Shown here piece after piece: positions 16,797 through 25,871 of a DNA stretch of 64,000 nucleotides. Source of the DNA: an uncultured Clostridia bacterium. Its GTDB lineage: Bacteria > Bacillota > Clostridia > TANB77 > CAG-465. The notes under the pieces were generated by a model, which saw nothing but the letters and a program-made list of their open reading frames with translations, was not told the DNA's origin and made no database searches. The stretch lies in assembly GCA_944388585.1 (NCBI GenBank), contig CALXJI010000001.1:300585-364584 (forward strand). The letters are read 5' to 3'. The translations under genes were made by a program, and so were the position numbers. Numbering within the stretch: the stretch's first letter is position 1; each line of letters begins with the position of its first letter.

Positions 16797-17908
16797 AATT
16801 TTCTTAACTCCTTATCTACAACTATTGCTGTTTGCTTCCAAGTAAATTTATTTATTACTTGTTTATGAATATTTTCTTTATATTTTTCTATCATATCTGG
16901 ATTAGATATTAATTTTTTCAGTTTAGCATATAAATCTTCTACGTTTTCTTCCACTATTATTCCAAGAGAATCATTTGAAATTACTTCTTTTGTACCACCT
17001 CTATCAGTAGCAACAATAGCTGTTTTCATTATTCCTGCTTCAAGTATTGATGTTGGTAAACCTTCAGGATACATAGAAGGATGCACAAAGATATCTGTTC
17101 TTACACATAATTTCATTACTTCTTCATGATTAATTTTTCCTAAAAATGTAATATTATCAGCTGTGTATTTTTTCTTCAGACTATCTAGCAGTGGACCATC
17201 ACCAGCTATTACTAATTCAATATTGTTATAATCATTACATAGTTTTTTAAATGCTTCCATAAGATTAATTACACCTTTTTCTTGTATAATTCTTCCTATA
17301 TAGCTAATAACTATTTTATCATTTGTAACCTTTTTATAATACTTTTCATATTCTGAATCATCTATGGAATTATAAAATACACCTTTTGCATTTATTTTAA
17401 AGTGCTTTAACCATTCATTACATTTTTTAGACACACCATAAAAACTAGGATTATATCTTTTTATTATATTAGTTAAATAATGTTCGTATATTGCACCAAG
17501 TTTATCTAAAATTCCAATACCTATAGATATATGATTACTAGAATGATCTAACACTAATAATTTTGCATTTAACTTTTTACTCATTTTAGCACCCAATATA
17601 CTTGTATTATAATATCTTGTATTGCAAAAAATATAATCAATTTTTTCATTTTCTATTTGCTTTATTATTTTTTTATACTCTGAATTTTTCTTTAACAAAG
17701 GAAACCTATTTTTAAATACAGAATATACAGGTAATCTATAAATTTTTACTCCATCTAAGTCTTCAATAGTAGCATAATTATTATCATTTGAAGTTACTAT
17801 TATTATCTCATATTTCTTCTTCAATTCTTTTATCAAATTACTAGTATATCTTTCTACACCACCCAAATGTGGTAAATAAAAACCACAGAAAAAAGCTATT
17901 TTCTTCAT
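16793..17908 (-). CDS. Family 4 glycosyltransferase
   Basis: 371 aa, GT-B fold. The N-terminus FCGFYLPHLGGVERYTSNLI is typical of GT4 enzymes. The C-terminal half has ISYIGRIIQEKGVINLMEAF and the donor-binding PEGLPTSILEAGIMKTAIVA with the Glu-x7-Glu pattern. It probably adds a hexose to a lipid-linked intermediate at the cytoplasmic face. The ATG has a good AAGGAG site and lies one base after the upstream DUF2304 gene, so it is in the same operon. Confidence 0.9.
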   Translation of the reverse strand: MKKIAFFCGFYLPHLGGVERYTSNLIKELKKKYEIIIVTSNDNNYATIEDLDGVKIYRLPVYSVFKNRFPLLKKNSEYKKIIKQIENEKIDYIFCNTRYYNTSILGAKMSKKLNAKLLVLDHSSNHISIGIGILDKLGAIYEHYLTNIIKRYNPSFYGVSKKCNEWLKHFKINAKGVFYNSIDDSEYEKYYKKVTNDKIVISYIGRIIQEKGVINLMEAFKKLCNDYNNIELVIAGDGPLLDSLKKKYTADNITFLGKINHEEVMKLCVRTDIFVHPSMYPEGLPTSILEAGIMKTAIVATDRGGTKEVISNDSLGIIVEENVEDLYAKLKKLISNPDMIEKYKENIHKQVINKFTWKQTAIVVDKELRKL

Positions 17909-17909
17909 A

Positions 17910-18263
17910 TTACTTCTCCTTAGAATTTTTCTTTTCTTTATTTTCTTTTAAAGCAATATAGTGATTTAAATTTTTAATCTTTTCATTTAACTCAGATAAT
18001 CTAATATTATCAACAAAGACTTGTATTAATAAAAATACAATTATCATAAAAAACACAAAATTAACAGGCGCCATAAATCCTAATTTATTAGATATCCAAC
18101 CAACAGCATTTGAAAATATGCTCATTAAAATCAATATAAAACTTCCTATCATCCAAATTATGGAATTTTCTACTTTTAATTTAGCCTGTTTTATTCTCCT
18201 AATGCATAAAATAAAAGATACTACTGAACCAATTAATAAAATAATTCTAAGTGTAACTGACAT
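17910..18263 (-). CDS. DUF2304 membrane protein, partner of the adjacent GT2
   Basis: 117 aa with three predicted membrane segments (about residues 5-22, 35-54 and 67-88) and a charged, helical C-terminal tail rich in Lys and Glu. It matches the DUF2304 pattern, a family regularly found beside dolichyl-phosphate mannose synthase-like glycosyltransferases. Its ribosome binding site AGGAGG also encodes the last two Arg codons of the GT2 upstream, so the two are tightly coupled. I infer it anchors the soluble GT2 at the membrane. Confidence 0.75.
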   Translation of the reverse strand: MSVTLRIILLIGSVVSFILCIRRIKQAKLKVENSIIWMIGSFILILMSIFSNAVGWISNKLGFMAPVNFVFFMIIVFLLIQVFVDNIRLSELNEKIKNLNHYIALKENKEKKNSKEK

Positions 18264-18268
18264 GTACT

Positions 18269-18961
18269 TTACCTCCTATTTTTTCTTGTTATAGATCTGA
18301 TGAATAAAATAGATAACATCATATTCATCATATACTTAATAGATTTAAAAGCATTTAAATAACTTTCCCCAAATTCTCTTTCAGTCATTTCTACTTGTAC
18401 TTCTTTAATATTAAGTCCTTTTTTTATCATATATACAATAGTATCTGGTTCAGGTGTTAAACTTGCATTATTATTAAATAGCTCAATAGCTTTTTTATCA
18501 TATGCACGCATTCCTGATGTTGGATCTATTATTTTCTTCCAAGTAGTAAGTTTTATTGCAAAACTAATAAGTCTACTTCCAAGCATTCTAGCTGAAAATG
18601 GCTTTTTTTCAGTTACAAATCTAGATCCGATTGCCACATTAATATTATTTTTTTCTATTTCTTTTACCAAATCTTTTAAATATTTAGCTTTATGCTGTCC
18701 ATCACCATCAAATTGAATTGCAATATCATAATTATTTTCTTTAGCATATTTCATTCCAACTTGTATTGCACTTGTAAGTCCAAAATTTATCGGTAAAGAT
18801 AACATATTAAAATTATTTTTTTCACATACTTCTTTCGTATTGTCTTTTGAGCAATCGTTGATTACTATATAATCATAATCTGTATTTTTAGTGATATCTT
18901 TTATTGTTTTTTCTATATTTAACGCCTCATTATATGCTGGCACTATAACTAAAACTTTAAT
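18269..18961 (-). CDS. GT2 glycosyltransferase, polyprenyl-phosphate sugar synthase-like, probable ATT start
   Basis: About 230 aa when read from ATT at 18959-18961. The core is PAYNEALNIEKTI, NDCSKDNT, and IQFDGDGQHK with the metal-binding Asp-x-Asp, as in dolichyl-phosphate mannose synthase-type enzymes, which make polyprenyl-phosphate sugars. The first beta-strand IKVLVIVPAYN is encoded only upstream of the GTG at 18943. In that frame there is no ATG, GTG or TTG between an in-frame TAG and this GTG, but a GGGAGG site (18970-18975) lies eight bases before the ATT. The soluble C-terminus lacks the membrane helices of GtrB; the neighbouring DUF2304 protein can supply them. Confidence 0.8.
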   Translation of the reverse strand: MKVLVIVPAYNEALNIEKTIKDITKNTDYDYIVINDCSKDNTKEVCEKNNFNMLSLPINFGLTSAIQVGMKYAKENNYDIAIQFDGDGQHKAKYLKDLVKEIEKNNINVAIGSRFVTEKKPFSARMLGSRLISFAIKLTTWKKIIDPTSGMRAYDKKAIELFNNNASLTPEPDTIVYMIKKGLNIKEVQVEMTEREFGESYLNAFKSIKYMMNMMLSILFIRSITRKNRR

Positions 18962-18991
18962 TTTTATCGCCTCCCAAACCTTCTATCATAT

Positions 18992-19020
18992 ACTTTACTA
19001 AATTATTTTAATATTGTCAA
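18992..19020 (-). promoter_or_regulatory. Sigma-A promoter with perfect -35 upstream of the GT2 gene
   Basis: The minus strand reads TTGACA (19015-19020), a 17-base spacer and TAAAGT (18992-18997). It sits just after the stop of the DUF2142 gene, so the GT2 to galE part of the locus can be transcribed separately. Confidence 0.6.
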
Positions 19021-19025
19021 TTTTT

Positions 19026-20999
19026 TTAAGCAAAAAACATTATAATTGTAAAAAAAATCAACGAATATATAATTGATAAAAAATAACAATACACTTTTTT
19101 TGGATTTTTTACTTCAATTTTTAATCCAATCTTAGACATTCCAATATATAACGGAATAATAACTGGCAAAAAATATCTTGGTTGAATTCCCCAGATAACA
19201 TTTTGATCCCTAGTTGTCCATTGCGTAAAAGCAATAACATAAATAAGACTTATAACTAAAATAGGAATAATTAAAAATATTATTCTCTCTTTTAAGTTTA
19301 TCTTTTTACAACATTCGGATTCCATAAATATAAATAAGAAATATATGATTAACAATATAAATTTTACTAATGGTCTATAATAAATAGTATAATATCCTAA
19401 ACCTTCATAGAATCCTTTTAAAATATCTTGATCAATTCTAAAAAATAAAGTTCTAAAAAATATTATTATAGAATCAAAGAAATTAGTAAATAAATATTTT
19501 ATTCCATATAAATTATTGTAAGAATTACTATCGGTTGAAATAGAAATATTATTACAAAAAGAAACTATAAAAGTTACTATAATATAACCACTCTTCGTTA
19601 CTAGTTCTTGTTTTTTACTTTCAAATTTATTTTTTGGAATTAATAATAGCAATAATAAGATTGGAAAATATCCAAATTTGCAAAATGATAATATTAGCGA
19701 CAAAACGCCTAATATAATATATTGAGTCTTATTAATTTTTTCTATCTTACCATATGCTAAATATAAAATAAAAGCTATTATTAAAATACTTATTGAGTTT
19801 GTCAAGTAATCCATATTAACAGCAGCTGCTTGTTGTAAGAAACCAGGAAAAAGACACACAATAAAGAATATTTTTTTAAAATATGGTACTATTTTGATTG
19901 CTAAATAGCATAATAATACAGTAATCATAAGATTAATAAATCTTGATATTAATAAAATAATTAATGGCGATAATGAAAATTTTACTCCCAAAAACATAAC
20001 TATTGAAGAGCTAATATATGGTAAAGGACTAGAATTTTTTACATTTTTATAATCAACAAAATTATCATTCATTACATTATAGTCACAATTTTTAAAAATA
20101 TCTGAAATATATGCTCTTGCAATCAGCTTATTTTCAGCCTCATGCACATTAGATGCAAACTTATCTATTGAATTTATAATATCTAATGGTACTTCTATAA
20201 ACCCATTATCATTTTTAAAAGCCAATAAAGATTGCTTATACGCTTTACAAAAATGTGAAGCTTCATCAGGTACATTAAACGGAGGAATTGCAAATACAAT
20301 TATAATTCCTAAAAAAGCTACAAATGCTATATATAATCTTTCTAGACCTATATTGCTTAAGTCTTTCAAACAACACAATATATAAATAATAATTAAAATT
20401 ATAGGTATTATTATATATATATCTAACAGCAAATATAATATATAATATACAAAAAAACATAATATAAATATAGACATCATTAATATTATTATATCTTTAT
20501 ATGTTATATTACTTTTAATTTTTTTTGTATAAAAATTCTGAACATTCTTAAGCAAAAAATATTCAATTATAAACAAAACAAAAAACGCTATATAAGTATT
20601 TGAATTTATACTATTAGACACTATGTCTTTTATATTCATATTATATATAAATACATTATTTTCTATTGTATAGTTATTTTGATTTATATTCACAATAATT
20701 TCGTTACTATTTTCAAATTTTATATCTATTTTATCTATAACAGATTGTTTAAGATATAAACTTGTACCATTTTTTGCAAACAAAAGTACATTATCATTAA
20801 TAGCCAAATCCTCATTTAAAATTTTTTCAAACACAATATTATTGTCATTTATTTTTATATATTCTATTATTGAATCTTTTGGCAATATAACCTCATATTC
20901 ATTAAAATTTCTACTATAATTATATACACTCATTCCTATTGAAGAAATCAAACTAAAAAAAGTTAAAAATGTGACAAAAACAATTTTCTTAAAATTCAT
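19026..20999 (-). CDS. DUF2142 polytopic membrane protein, GT-C-like
   Basis: 657 aa with about a dozen predicted membrane helices. After a first helix and an outside domain of about 120 residues comes the DUF2142 signature PPFNVPDEASHFCKAY (Asp-Glu before a His in an outer loop), as in GT-C glycosyltransferases that use polyprenyl-phosphate sugars on the outer face. The exact reaction is not known. Its sister gene lies immediately upstream in the same direction. The ATG follows GGTGGGAT. Confidence 0.78.
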   Translation of the reverse strand: MNFKKIVFVTFLTFFSLISSIGMSVYNYSRNFNEYEVILPKDSIIEYIKINDNNIVFEKILNEDLAINDNVLLFAKNGTSLYLKQSVIDKIDIKFENSNEIIVNINQNNYTIENNVFIYNMNIKDIVSNSINSNTYIAFFVLFIIEYFLLKNVQNFYTKKIKSNITYKDIIILMMSIFILCFFVYYILYLLLDIYIIIPIILIIIYILCCLKDLSNIGLERLYIAFVAFLGIIIVFAIPPFNVPDEASHFCKAYKQSLLAFKNDNGFIEVPLDIINSIDKFASNVHEAENKLIARAYISDIFKNCDYNVMNDNFVDYKNVKNSSPLPYISSSIVMFLGVKFSLSPLIILLISRFINLMITVLLCYLAIKIVPYFKKIFFIVCLFPGFLQQAAAVNMDYLTNSISILIIAFILYLAYGKIEKINKTQYIILGVLSLILSFCKFGYFPILLLLLLIPKNKFESKKQELVTKSGYIIVTFIVSFCNNISISTDSNSYNNLYGIKYLFTNFFDSIIIFFRTLFFRIDQDILKGFYEGLGYYTIYYRPLVKFILLIIYFLFIFMESECCKKINLKERIIFLIIPILVISLIYVIAFTQWTTRDQNVIWGIQPRYFLPVIIPLYIGMSKIGLKIEVKNPKKVYCYFLSIIYSLIFFTIIMFFA

Positions 21000-21036
21000 A
21001 TATTATCCCACCATATTATTAAATAAACATATAAAA

Positions 21037-22911
21037 TTATATAAATTTACTGATACTATTATAAATGCAAAATCCGAATGTAATTAGCATTAAGCATATA
21101 TATAAAGCTCTTTTATTTTTAATTTTCATATCAAATATATTAGAGCTAATAGCAAGTAAAAGCAAAGGTAAAGTAGGTATAAAATATCTTCCTTGTATAC
21201 CCATTATATAAGTTTGTTTAGCTGTAGACCATACAACCCACATTGCTGCAAAAACAGCAAGAATTTGTAAAACAGAAAATACTCCTAATAGAATCTTGTC
21301 TTTCTTTTCAAATCTTAAATCATTATTATCATTTTCAAATATAACTAATAATAATGCAATAAATATTATTATTGATAAAATAGTTGGAGCATTAAAACCT
21401 CCTACCATCTGGCATAAATAATCTGTTGAATAATCTGCTATCGTTTTAACAAATATATTAATAGCTGTAAATGGATTAGCTAAACAATATGATAACTGCT
21501 CTATTGAATTTTTTTCTATAGAAACTTGACCTTCTCCACGTAATAAATTGCAAAAAATATAATATCCTATAAATGCAATTATAATTTGGAAAATAAAATA
21601 TATTATTCTACTATATTTATTCTTAAATTTTTCTTTTGGAATTAAGAATATTAAGCCAAATAAAAATAGATAAACTACTTTGCAAATTGTTGGTACTAAA
21701 GCAAATAAAGTAAATAATAATATATGCTTTATATTAATTTCTTTTATACTTTCATCAAACTTTAGCTTTAATACATAAGCAAGCGTAAGCATAGTAAAGC
21801 TTATTATTATAGCATCTGGAGAATAAGATGCTGCAAGTGTTAAACACATAGGAAAAATAGATATTAACCCCATAATTTTCTTTATTTTTCCATTTGGAAC
21901 TATTCTTAAAGCAAAATATATAACTGTTATATATGAAATTAAATTTGCAAGCCTTCCAATATAAAATATTATCATTGGATTAAGCTCTAATATTCTTGCG
22001 ATAAATACTCCTATAACAGATGGAAAATAATTTATTAAACTATAAGAGGCCGTAGCTCCTACAGGAAAACTTCTTTCATCTTCGGGATTTAATGGTAATT
22101 TTAACTTTTCAAGTAAATTTGCGTAATCAAAATCTCTATTTGGATATGTTCCTTCTTCAGTAAATAATATGTCTATAACAGAATTTGGTAATTTATTTTG
22201 TGGATCACTTTTTATATTTCCTAATGATAATTCATATGCTCTCCAAAAATGCCCATGTTCATCATATCCATCTAATGGTGTATTCATAAAATTAAATATA
22301 AGCCCAAACGTAATTAATAAAATCAAAATTAAATTTTCAAATTTTAATTTATTAATCTTTTCAAAAATATTTTTTCTATATTCTACTATAAAATATATAA
22401 GCAAACAGATAACATAATAAATAAGTATTCTAAATAATGATATATTCGCCTGATTTACAAAATTTACATTAGAATTAACAATAATTTTTTCAATCCCTTC
22501 TATTGTTAATTGATTTTTTTGTAATATAACACTTAAATTTTGACTATCTATTCCACTTAAATAGTATGAATTAAATTCTGTACCCGCTGGATTGCTTTTA
22601 AATAGAATGTCATAACTATTATCTGTTTTAACCCTTAAATATACATTTTCCGGGTGTTCTTCTTTACACACAAGTAAAACATTATATATTTTTCCAGTAA
22701 TTTCAGGACTAATATTTAAATTATAATATATATATTCTGGTTCATCTTTTTCAACCGTCATATTTTCAGTACTTATTTCAACTGGATTATTTCCTATAAA
22801 ATGTAACTTAGTATAAATCTTATCTATACAAATGTTATATCCAAAATACAATAATTCAATTAAAATAGATATAATTAATAAAATGCCACACCATTTAATA
22901 TTCTTTTTCAT
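21037..22911 (-). CDS. DUF2142 polytopic membrane protein, GT-C-like (second copy)
   Basis: 624 aa, with the same layout as its downstream neighbour: an N-terminal helix, an outside beta-rich region, then a membrane domain whose first loop carries NTPLDGYDEHGHFWRAYE, the DUF2142 Asp-Glu-x-x-His signature. The two copies are clearly diverged, so they may add different sugars or act on different acceptors. The ATG has an AGGAGAGGT site ten bases after the stop of the DXD glycosyltransferase gene. Confidence 0.8.
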   Translation of the reverse strand: MKKNIKWCGILLIISILIELLYFGYNICIDKIYTKLHFIGNNPVEISTENMTVEKDEPEYIYYNLNISPEITGKIYNVLLVCKEEHPENVYLRVKTDNSYDILFKSNPAGTEFNSYYLSGIDSQNLSVILQKNQLTIEGIEKIIVNSNVNFVNQANISLFRILIYYVICLLIYFIVEYRKNIFEKINKLKFENLILILLITFGLIFNFMNTPLDGYDEHGHFWRAYELSLGNIKSDPQNKLPNSVIDILFTEEGTYPNRDFDYANLLEKLKLPLNPEDERSFPVGATASYSLINYFPSVIGVFIARILELNPMIIFYIGRLANLISYITVIYFALRIVPNGKIKKIMGLISIFPMCLTLAASYSPDAIIISFTMLTLAYVLKLKFDESIKEINIKHILLFTLFALVPTICKVVYLFLFGLIFLIPKEKFKNKYSRIIYFIFQIIIAFIGYYIFCNLLRGEGQVSIEKNSIEQLSYCLANPFTAINIFVKTIADYSTDYLCQMVGGFNAPTILSIIIFIALLLVIFENDNNDLRFEKKDKILLGVFSVLQILAVFAAMWVVWSTAKQTYIMGIQGRYFIPTLPLLLLAISSNIFDMKIKNKRALYICLMLITFGFCIYNSISKFI

Positions 22912-22921
22912 AATACCTCTC

Positions 22922-23701
22922 CTAATCGTTTTTTATACCTCTTATCCTATTTGATATTCTTTTTGCTCTTATTTTAGCACTTACACATATATCTACCACT
23001 CTAAGCATAAATTTCATATTATGTCTTCTAAAAAATAATTTTGCTTTTTCTGGTTTACTAGCCCATGTAGCATCAAATTTATGTATCATGCAAGTATTTT
23101 CGGAAAATCTATTATCCTGATAATCGTAACTTAAAGGATAAAAATAATCTCTAGGATATACAGTTATTTTTCCACCATTCAAATATTGAACTTCTCTAGA
23201 ATCTTTATCAAATCCATACTCCTTTAATTTTTTTGTAACAAGTGCAGGAATCGTATAATTATATATATTTTCAATATCAAATTTTTCTAAAGAATCATAT
23301 ATTTCTATCATATTATCTATAAATTCATTATGAGGTCTTTTAGCACCTATTACAGCAGCATTAACAAGTCCTGAATCCTCTATTCCCATAAACACATCAT
23401 TTTTTAAAATATGATGTATATCCTTAGTTATTTCCATATCTGTATCAAAATAAATGCCACCATATTCTGATAGTGCTTTAAGCCTAGCATAATCTGCAAC
23501 AAAAGCCCACTTTTTATTTTCATAAGCTTCTTTTACAAACTTATTCTGATTAAAATCAAAATTATCCTCATTCCAAAGTTTTACTTCATAATCTGGTAAA
23601 AATTTTGCCCATGTTCTCATACACTTTTTAGCTACCTTAGACAAAGGTCTTGGTCCAAACCAACAGTAATGAATTATTTTTACGGGTTCATTGTTACTCA
23701 T
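22922..23701 (-). CDS. DXD-type glycosyltransferase (Gly_transf_sug family)
   Basis: 259 aa. The start KIIHYCWFG, the segment WAFVADYARL and the metal-binding GGIYFDTDMEI (intact Asp-x-Asp) identify the capsular-polysaccharide and OCH1-like DXD family. The C-terminal half has DYFYPLSYDYQDNRFSENT. It uses a nucleotide sugar at the cytoplasmic face. Its start overlaps the stop of the upstream GT2 gene by four bases. The N-terminal domain of the large fusion at 25872-27608 is related to this protein but has lost the Asp-x-Asp. Confidence 0.9.
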   Translation of the reverse strand: MSNNEPVKIIHYCWFGPRPLSKVAKKCMRTWAKFLPDYEVKLWNEDNFDFNQNKFVKEAYENKKWAFVADYARLKALSEYGGIYFDTDMEITKDIHHILKNDVFMGIEDSGLVNAAVIGAKRPHNEFIDNMIEIYDSLEKFDIENIYNYTIPALVTKKLKEYGFDKDSREVQYLNGGKITVYPRDYFYPLSYDYQDNRFSENTCMIHKFDATWASKPEKAKLFFRRHNMKFMLRVVDICVSAKIRAKRISNRIRGIKND

Positions 23702-24783
23702 ACATCATTCTCCTTATTAAAAAAATCTATAACATCTTTTCCACCATATCTAATGGCAAATAAACTATAATAAATTCTCTTTTTTAAAATTAAATATAAA
23801 ATTCTATAGTGTTTCTTATTTAAGCAAAAATGCAACATTTTATTAGATACTTTTTTTAAAAACTTACTTTTACCATACACATTTTCTATAAAATATTTAT
23901 TTTTACACATATAGCTATTTAAATCAGATATTTTATCGCAAAATTTTTTACATAATTCAAATTTTATCTTACCATTTTTACCTATAGCAATAGGCTCTAT
24001 CAACTCTTCATACAGTCTTCTTGTATAGACCATATACTCATACACTTCTTTTTCTTCCTTATTAAGATTCATATTATCAAGTCGCTCAAAAAGAATTTTA
24101 AAAACATCAATCATTTGAAATTTCTTTTCATCAAAATCACTTCTCATAATTGATCCTTCTGATAAGTAATATTTATAATATGGCTTATTTAAATAAACTA
24201 TTTTTTTAGCTTTTAATAACATTATAAGCGTTGTAGCTAAATCTTCATATCTTAGTTTATTTGGAAAATATAAATTTTCAAATAATTCTTTCTTAGCTAT
24301 TTTATTACAAGAAGATGGCATTATTTGAACATCAATACAACCTAGTTTATCACTACTATATCTTGTATCTTTAGCAGGTACTATAAATCTGTTATCTTTA
24401 GAAATAGTTTCCCAATCACAAATAACAACATCAGCCTTTCTCTCATTTATAATATTAAACGCATCTTTATAAAAGTTTTCATCAATAAAATCATCTGAAT
24501 CAATAAAACTTATATACTCACCTGTTGAGTTTTCTATTCCAATATTTTTAGTTTGTGCTAGTCCACTATTTTCCTGTTTTATATACTTTATCAAATTTTT
24601 ATACTTTTCTATATATTCTAATACAATATCATCACAGTTTCCTTTAGAACCATCATTTATTAATATGATTTCTACTTCAAAAGTAACATTATTTATAGCA
24701 CTTATTATACTATCTATACATCTATTAAGATACTGTTCAGTATTATATATAGGTACAATTATCGACAATCTTTTCTCTTTCAT
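23698..24783 (-). CDS. Family 2 glycosyltransferase
   Basis: 361 aa. The N-terminal GT-A domain has IIVPIYNTEQYLNRCIDSI, ILINDGSKGN and the metal-binding FIDSDDFIDENF with an intact Asp-x-Asp. The C-terminal half is a helical domain typical of capsule GT2 enzymes. It probably transfers one sugar with inversion, at the inner membrane face. The ATG has an AGAGGT site, and the stop overlaps the DXD gene downstream. Confidence 0.9.
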   Translation of the reverse strand: MKEKRLSIIVPIYNTEQYLNRCIDSIISAINNVTFEVEIILINDGSKGNCDDIVLEYIEKYKNLIKYIKQENSGLAQTKNIGIENSTGEYISFIDSDDFIDENFYKDAFNIINERKADVVICDWETISKDNRFIVPAKDTRYSSDKLGCIDVQIMPSSCNKIAKKELFENLYFPNKLRYEDLATTLIMLLKAKKIVYLNKPYYKYYLSEGSIMRSDFDEKKFQMIDVFKILFERLDNMNLNKEEKEVYEYMVYTRRLYEELIEPIAIGKNGKIKFELCKKFCDKISDLNSYMCKNKYFIENVYGKSKFLKKVSNKMLHFCLNKKHYRILYLILKKRIYYSLFAIRYGGKDVIDFFNKENDV

Positions 24784-24792
24784 ATTATACCT

Positions 24793-25857
24793 CTAACTAT
24801 TACAAAAATCCTCAAAATATTTCTCTACTTCAATATCATATTTTGCCTTCCATTCTCTATATAATTTTATTATTTCATCCCTATTTTTTAAAGCTATATC
24901 TATTTTATTTCTTATCTCATTTATATCATCTTCAGCTTCCACTACTAAATACTTCTCCAAATTTGTCCCTCTAAAATAATGATGATTATTTCCTGTAAGA
25001 CAAGGTACTCCGAGCTCCAAGCTTTCAAGAGGAGTTACTGGTGAACACTCGGTAAAAGTAACATATAAATTAATATCATTTTGAGCCATTCTTAAAAGTA
25101 AATCTTCTCTTTTTAAATATCCCAAATTCTCATCTTTTATATTAATATTCATCATATTACAAAACTGTTTAATAAGTGGTGTTACTGGCAAAATATCTAC
25201 TACAGAATTTTCTATCATTGAAGCTGCACTAAGCTGATTAAAAGTATTTTTTTCCCATCTATTTCCTGCAGAATAAATGCCAATATTGACTTTTCCTTTT
25301 TCCCTTACATCTATATTTTTATCTATACTTATACCATTTAACTTTAAAGTATTAGGTAAAAAATATGAATTATATCCCTTTTCCTTATAATATTTAGCCA
25401 TACTTTCCTTTACAAAAGCTATAGAACTAGCAATTCCTTTATCTAGCATATCAAGTATATTATATAGAAAATATGTTTCATCTCTTTGTACTAACATAGC
25501 ATGTGAACCATGCCAAAAAAATTTAATTTTAATATTTTTATTCATAGTTTTTAAATATTCAATTAAACTTATCCAGCCAAGTGCAATAGAAGAAAACATT
25601 ACTTGAGATATATTAGATTCTACAATCGTTCTAGCAATTTCTTTAGCCTCCTTTTTTGAAAATATTTCTCCTATTCCGACATTATTTTTAAATAAGTCTT
25701 TAGTGGAATTCATAATTCCAATACATTCTGGATTATATATTGCTAAAATATCAGCATTTTTATTTCTAATAATATCCTTTTTTATATTTTCAACTTCCTT
25801 TTTATCATAACCTTTTTTTAAAATAATTTTTACTATTTTTTTTGTGTGTCTTGACAT
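24793..25857 (-). CDS. GT-B-like glycosyltransferase, short paralogue of the adjacent fusion
   Basis: 354 aa. Recognisable parts are FFWHGSHAML, VKESMAKYYKEKGYNSYFLPNT, AGNRWEKNTFNQLSAAS and the C-terminal ECSPVTPLESLELGVPCLTG with the Glu-x7-Glu pattern of GT4 enzymes. It aligns end to end with about residues 240-578 of the next upstream protein, so the two arose by duplication. The sugar specificity is unknown. The ATG has an AGGATGG site. Confidence 0.8.
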   Translation of the reverse strand: MSRHTKKIVKIILKKGYDKKEVENIKKDIIRNKNADILAIYNPECIGIMNSTKDLFKNNVGIGEIFSKKEAKEIARTIVESNISQVMFSSIALGWISLIEYLKTMNKNIKIKFFWHGSHAMLVQRDETYFLYNILDMLDKGIASSIAFVKESMAKYYKEKGYNSYFLPNTLKLNGISIDKNIDVREKGKVNIGIYSAGNRWEKNTFNQLSAASMIENSVVDILPVTPLIKQFCNMMNINIKDENLGYLKREDLLLRMAQNDINLYVTFTECSPVTPLESLELGVPCLTGNNHHYFRGTNLEKYLVVEAEDDINEIRNKIDIALKNRDEIIKLYREWKAKYDIEVEKYFEDFCNS

Positions 25858-25871
25858 AATCTTATACCATC

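Noticed and set aside
18941..18943. GTG at 18943 as the GT2 start
   Set aside because: It has no ribosome binding site at the right distance and would remove the first beta-strand of the fold.
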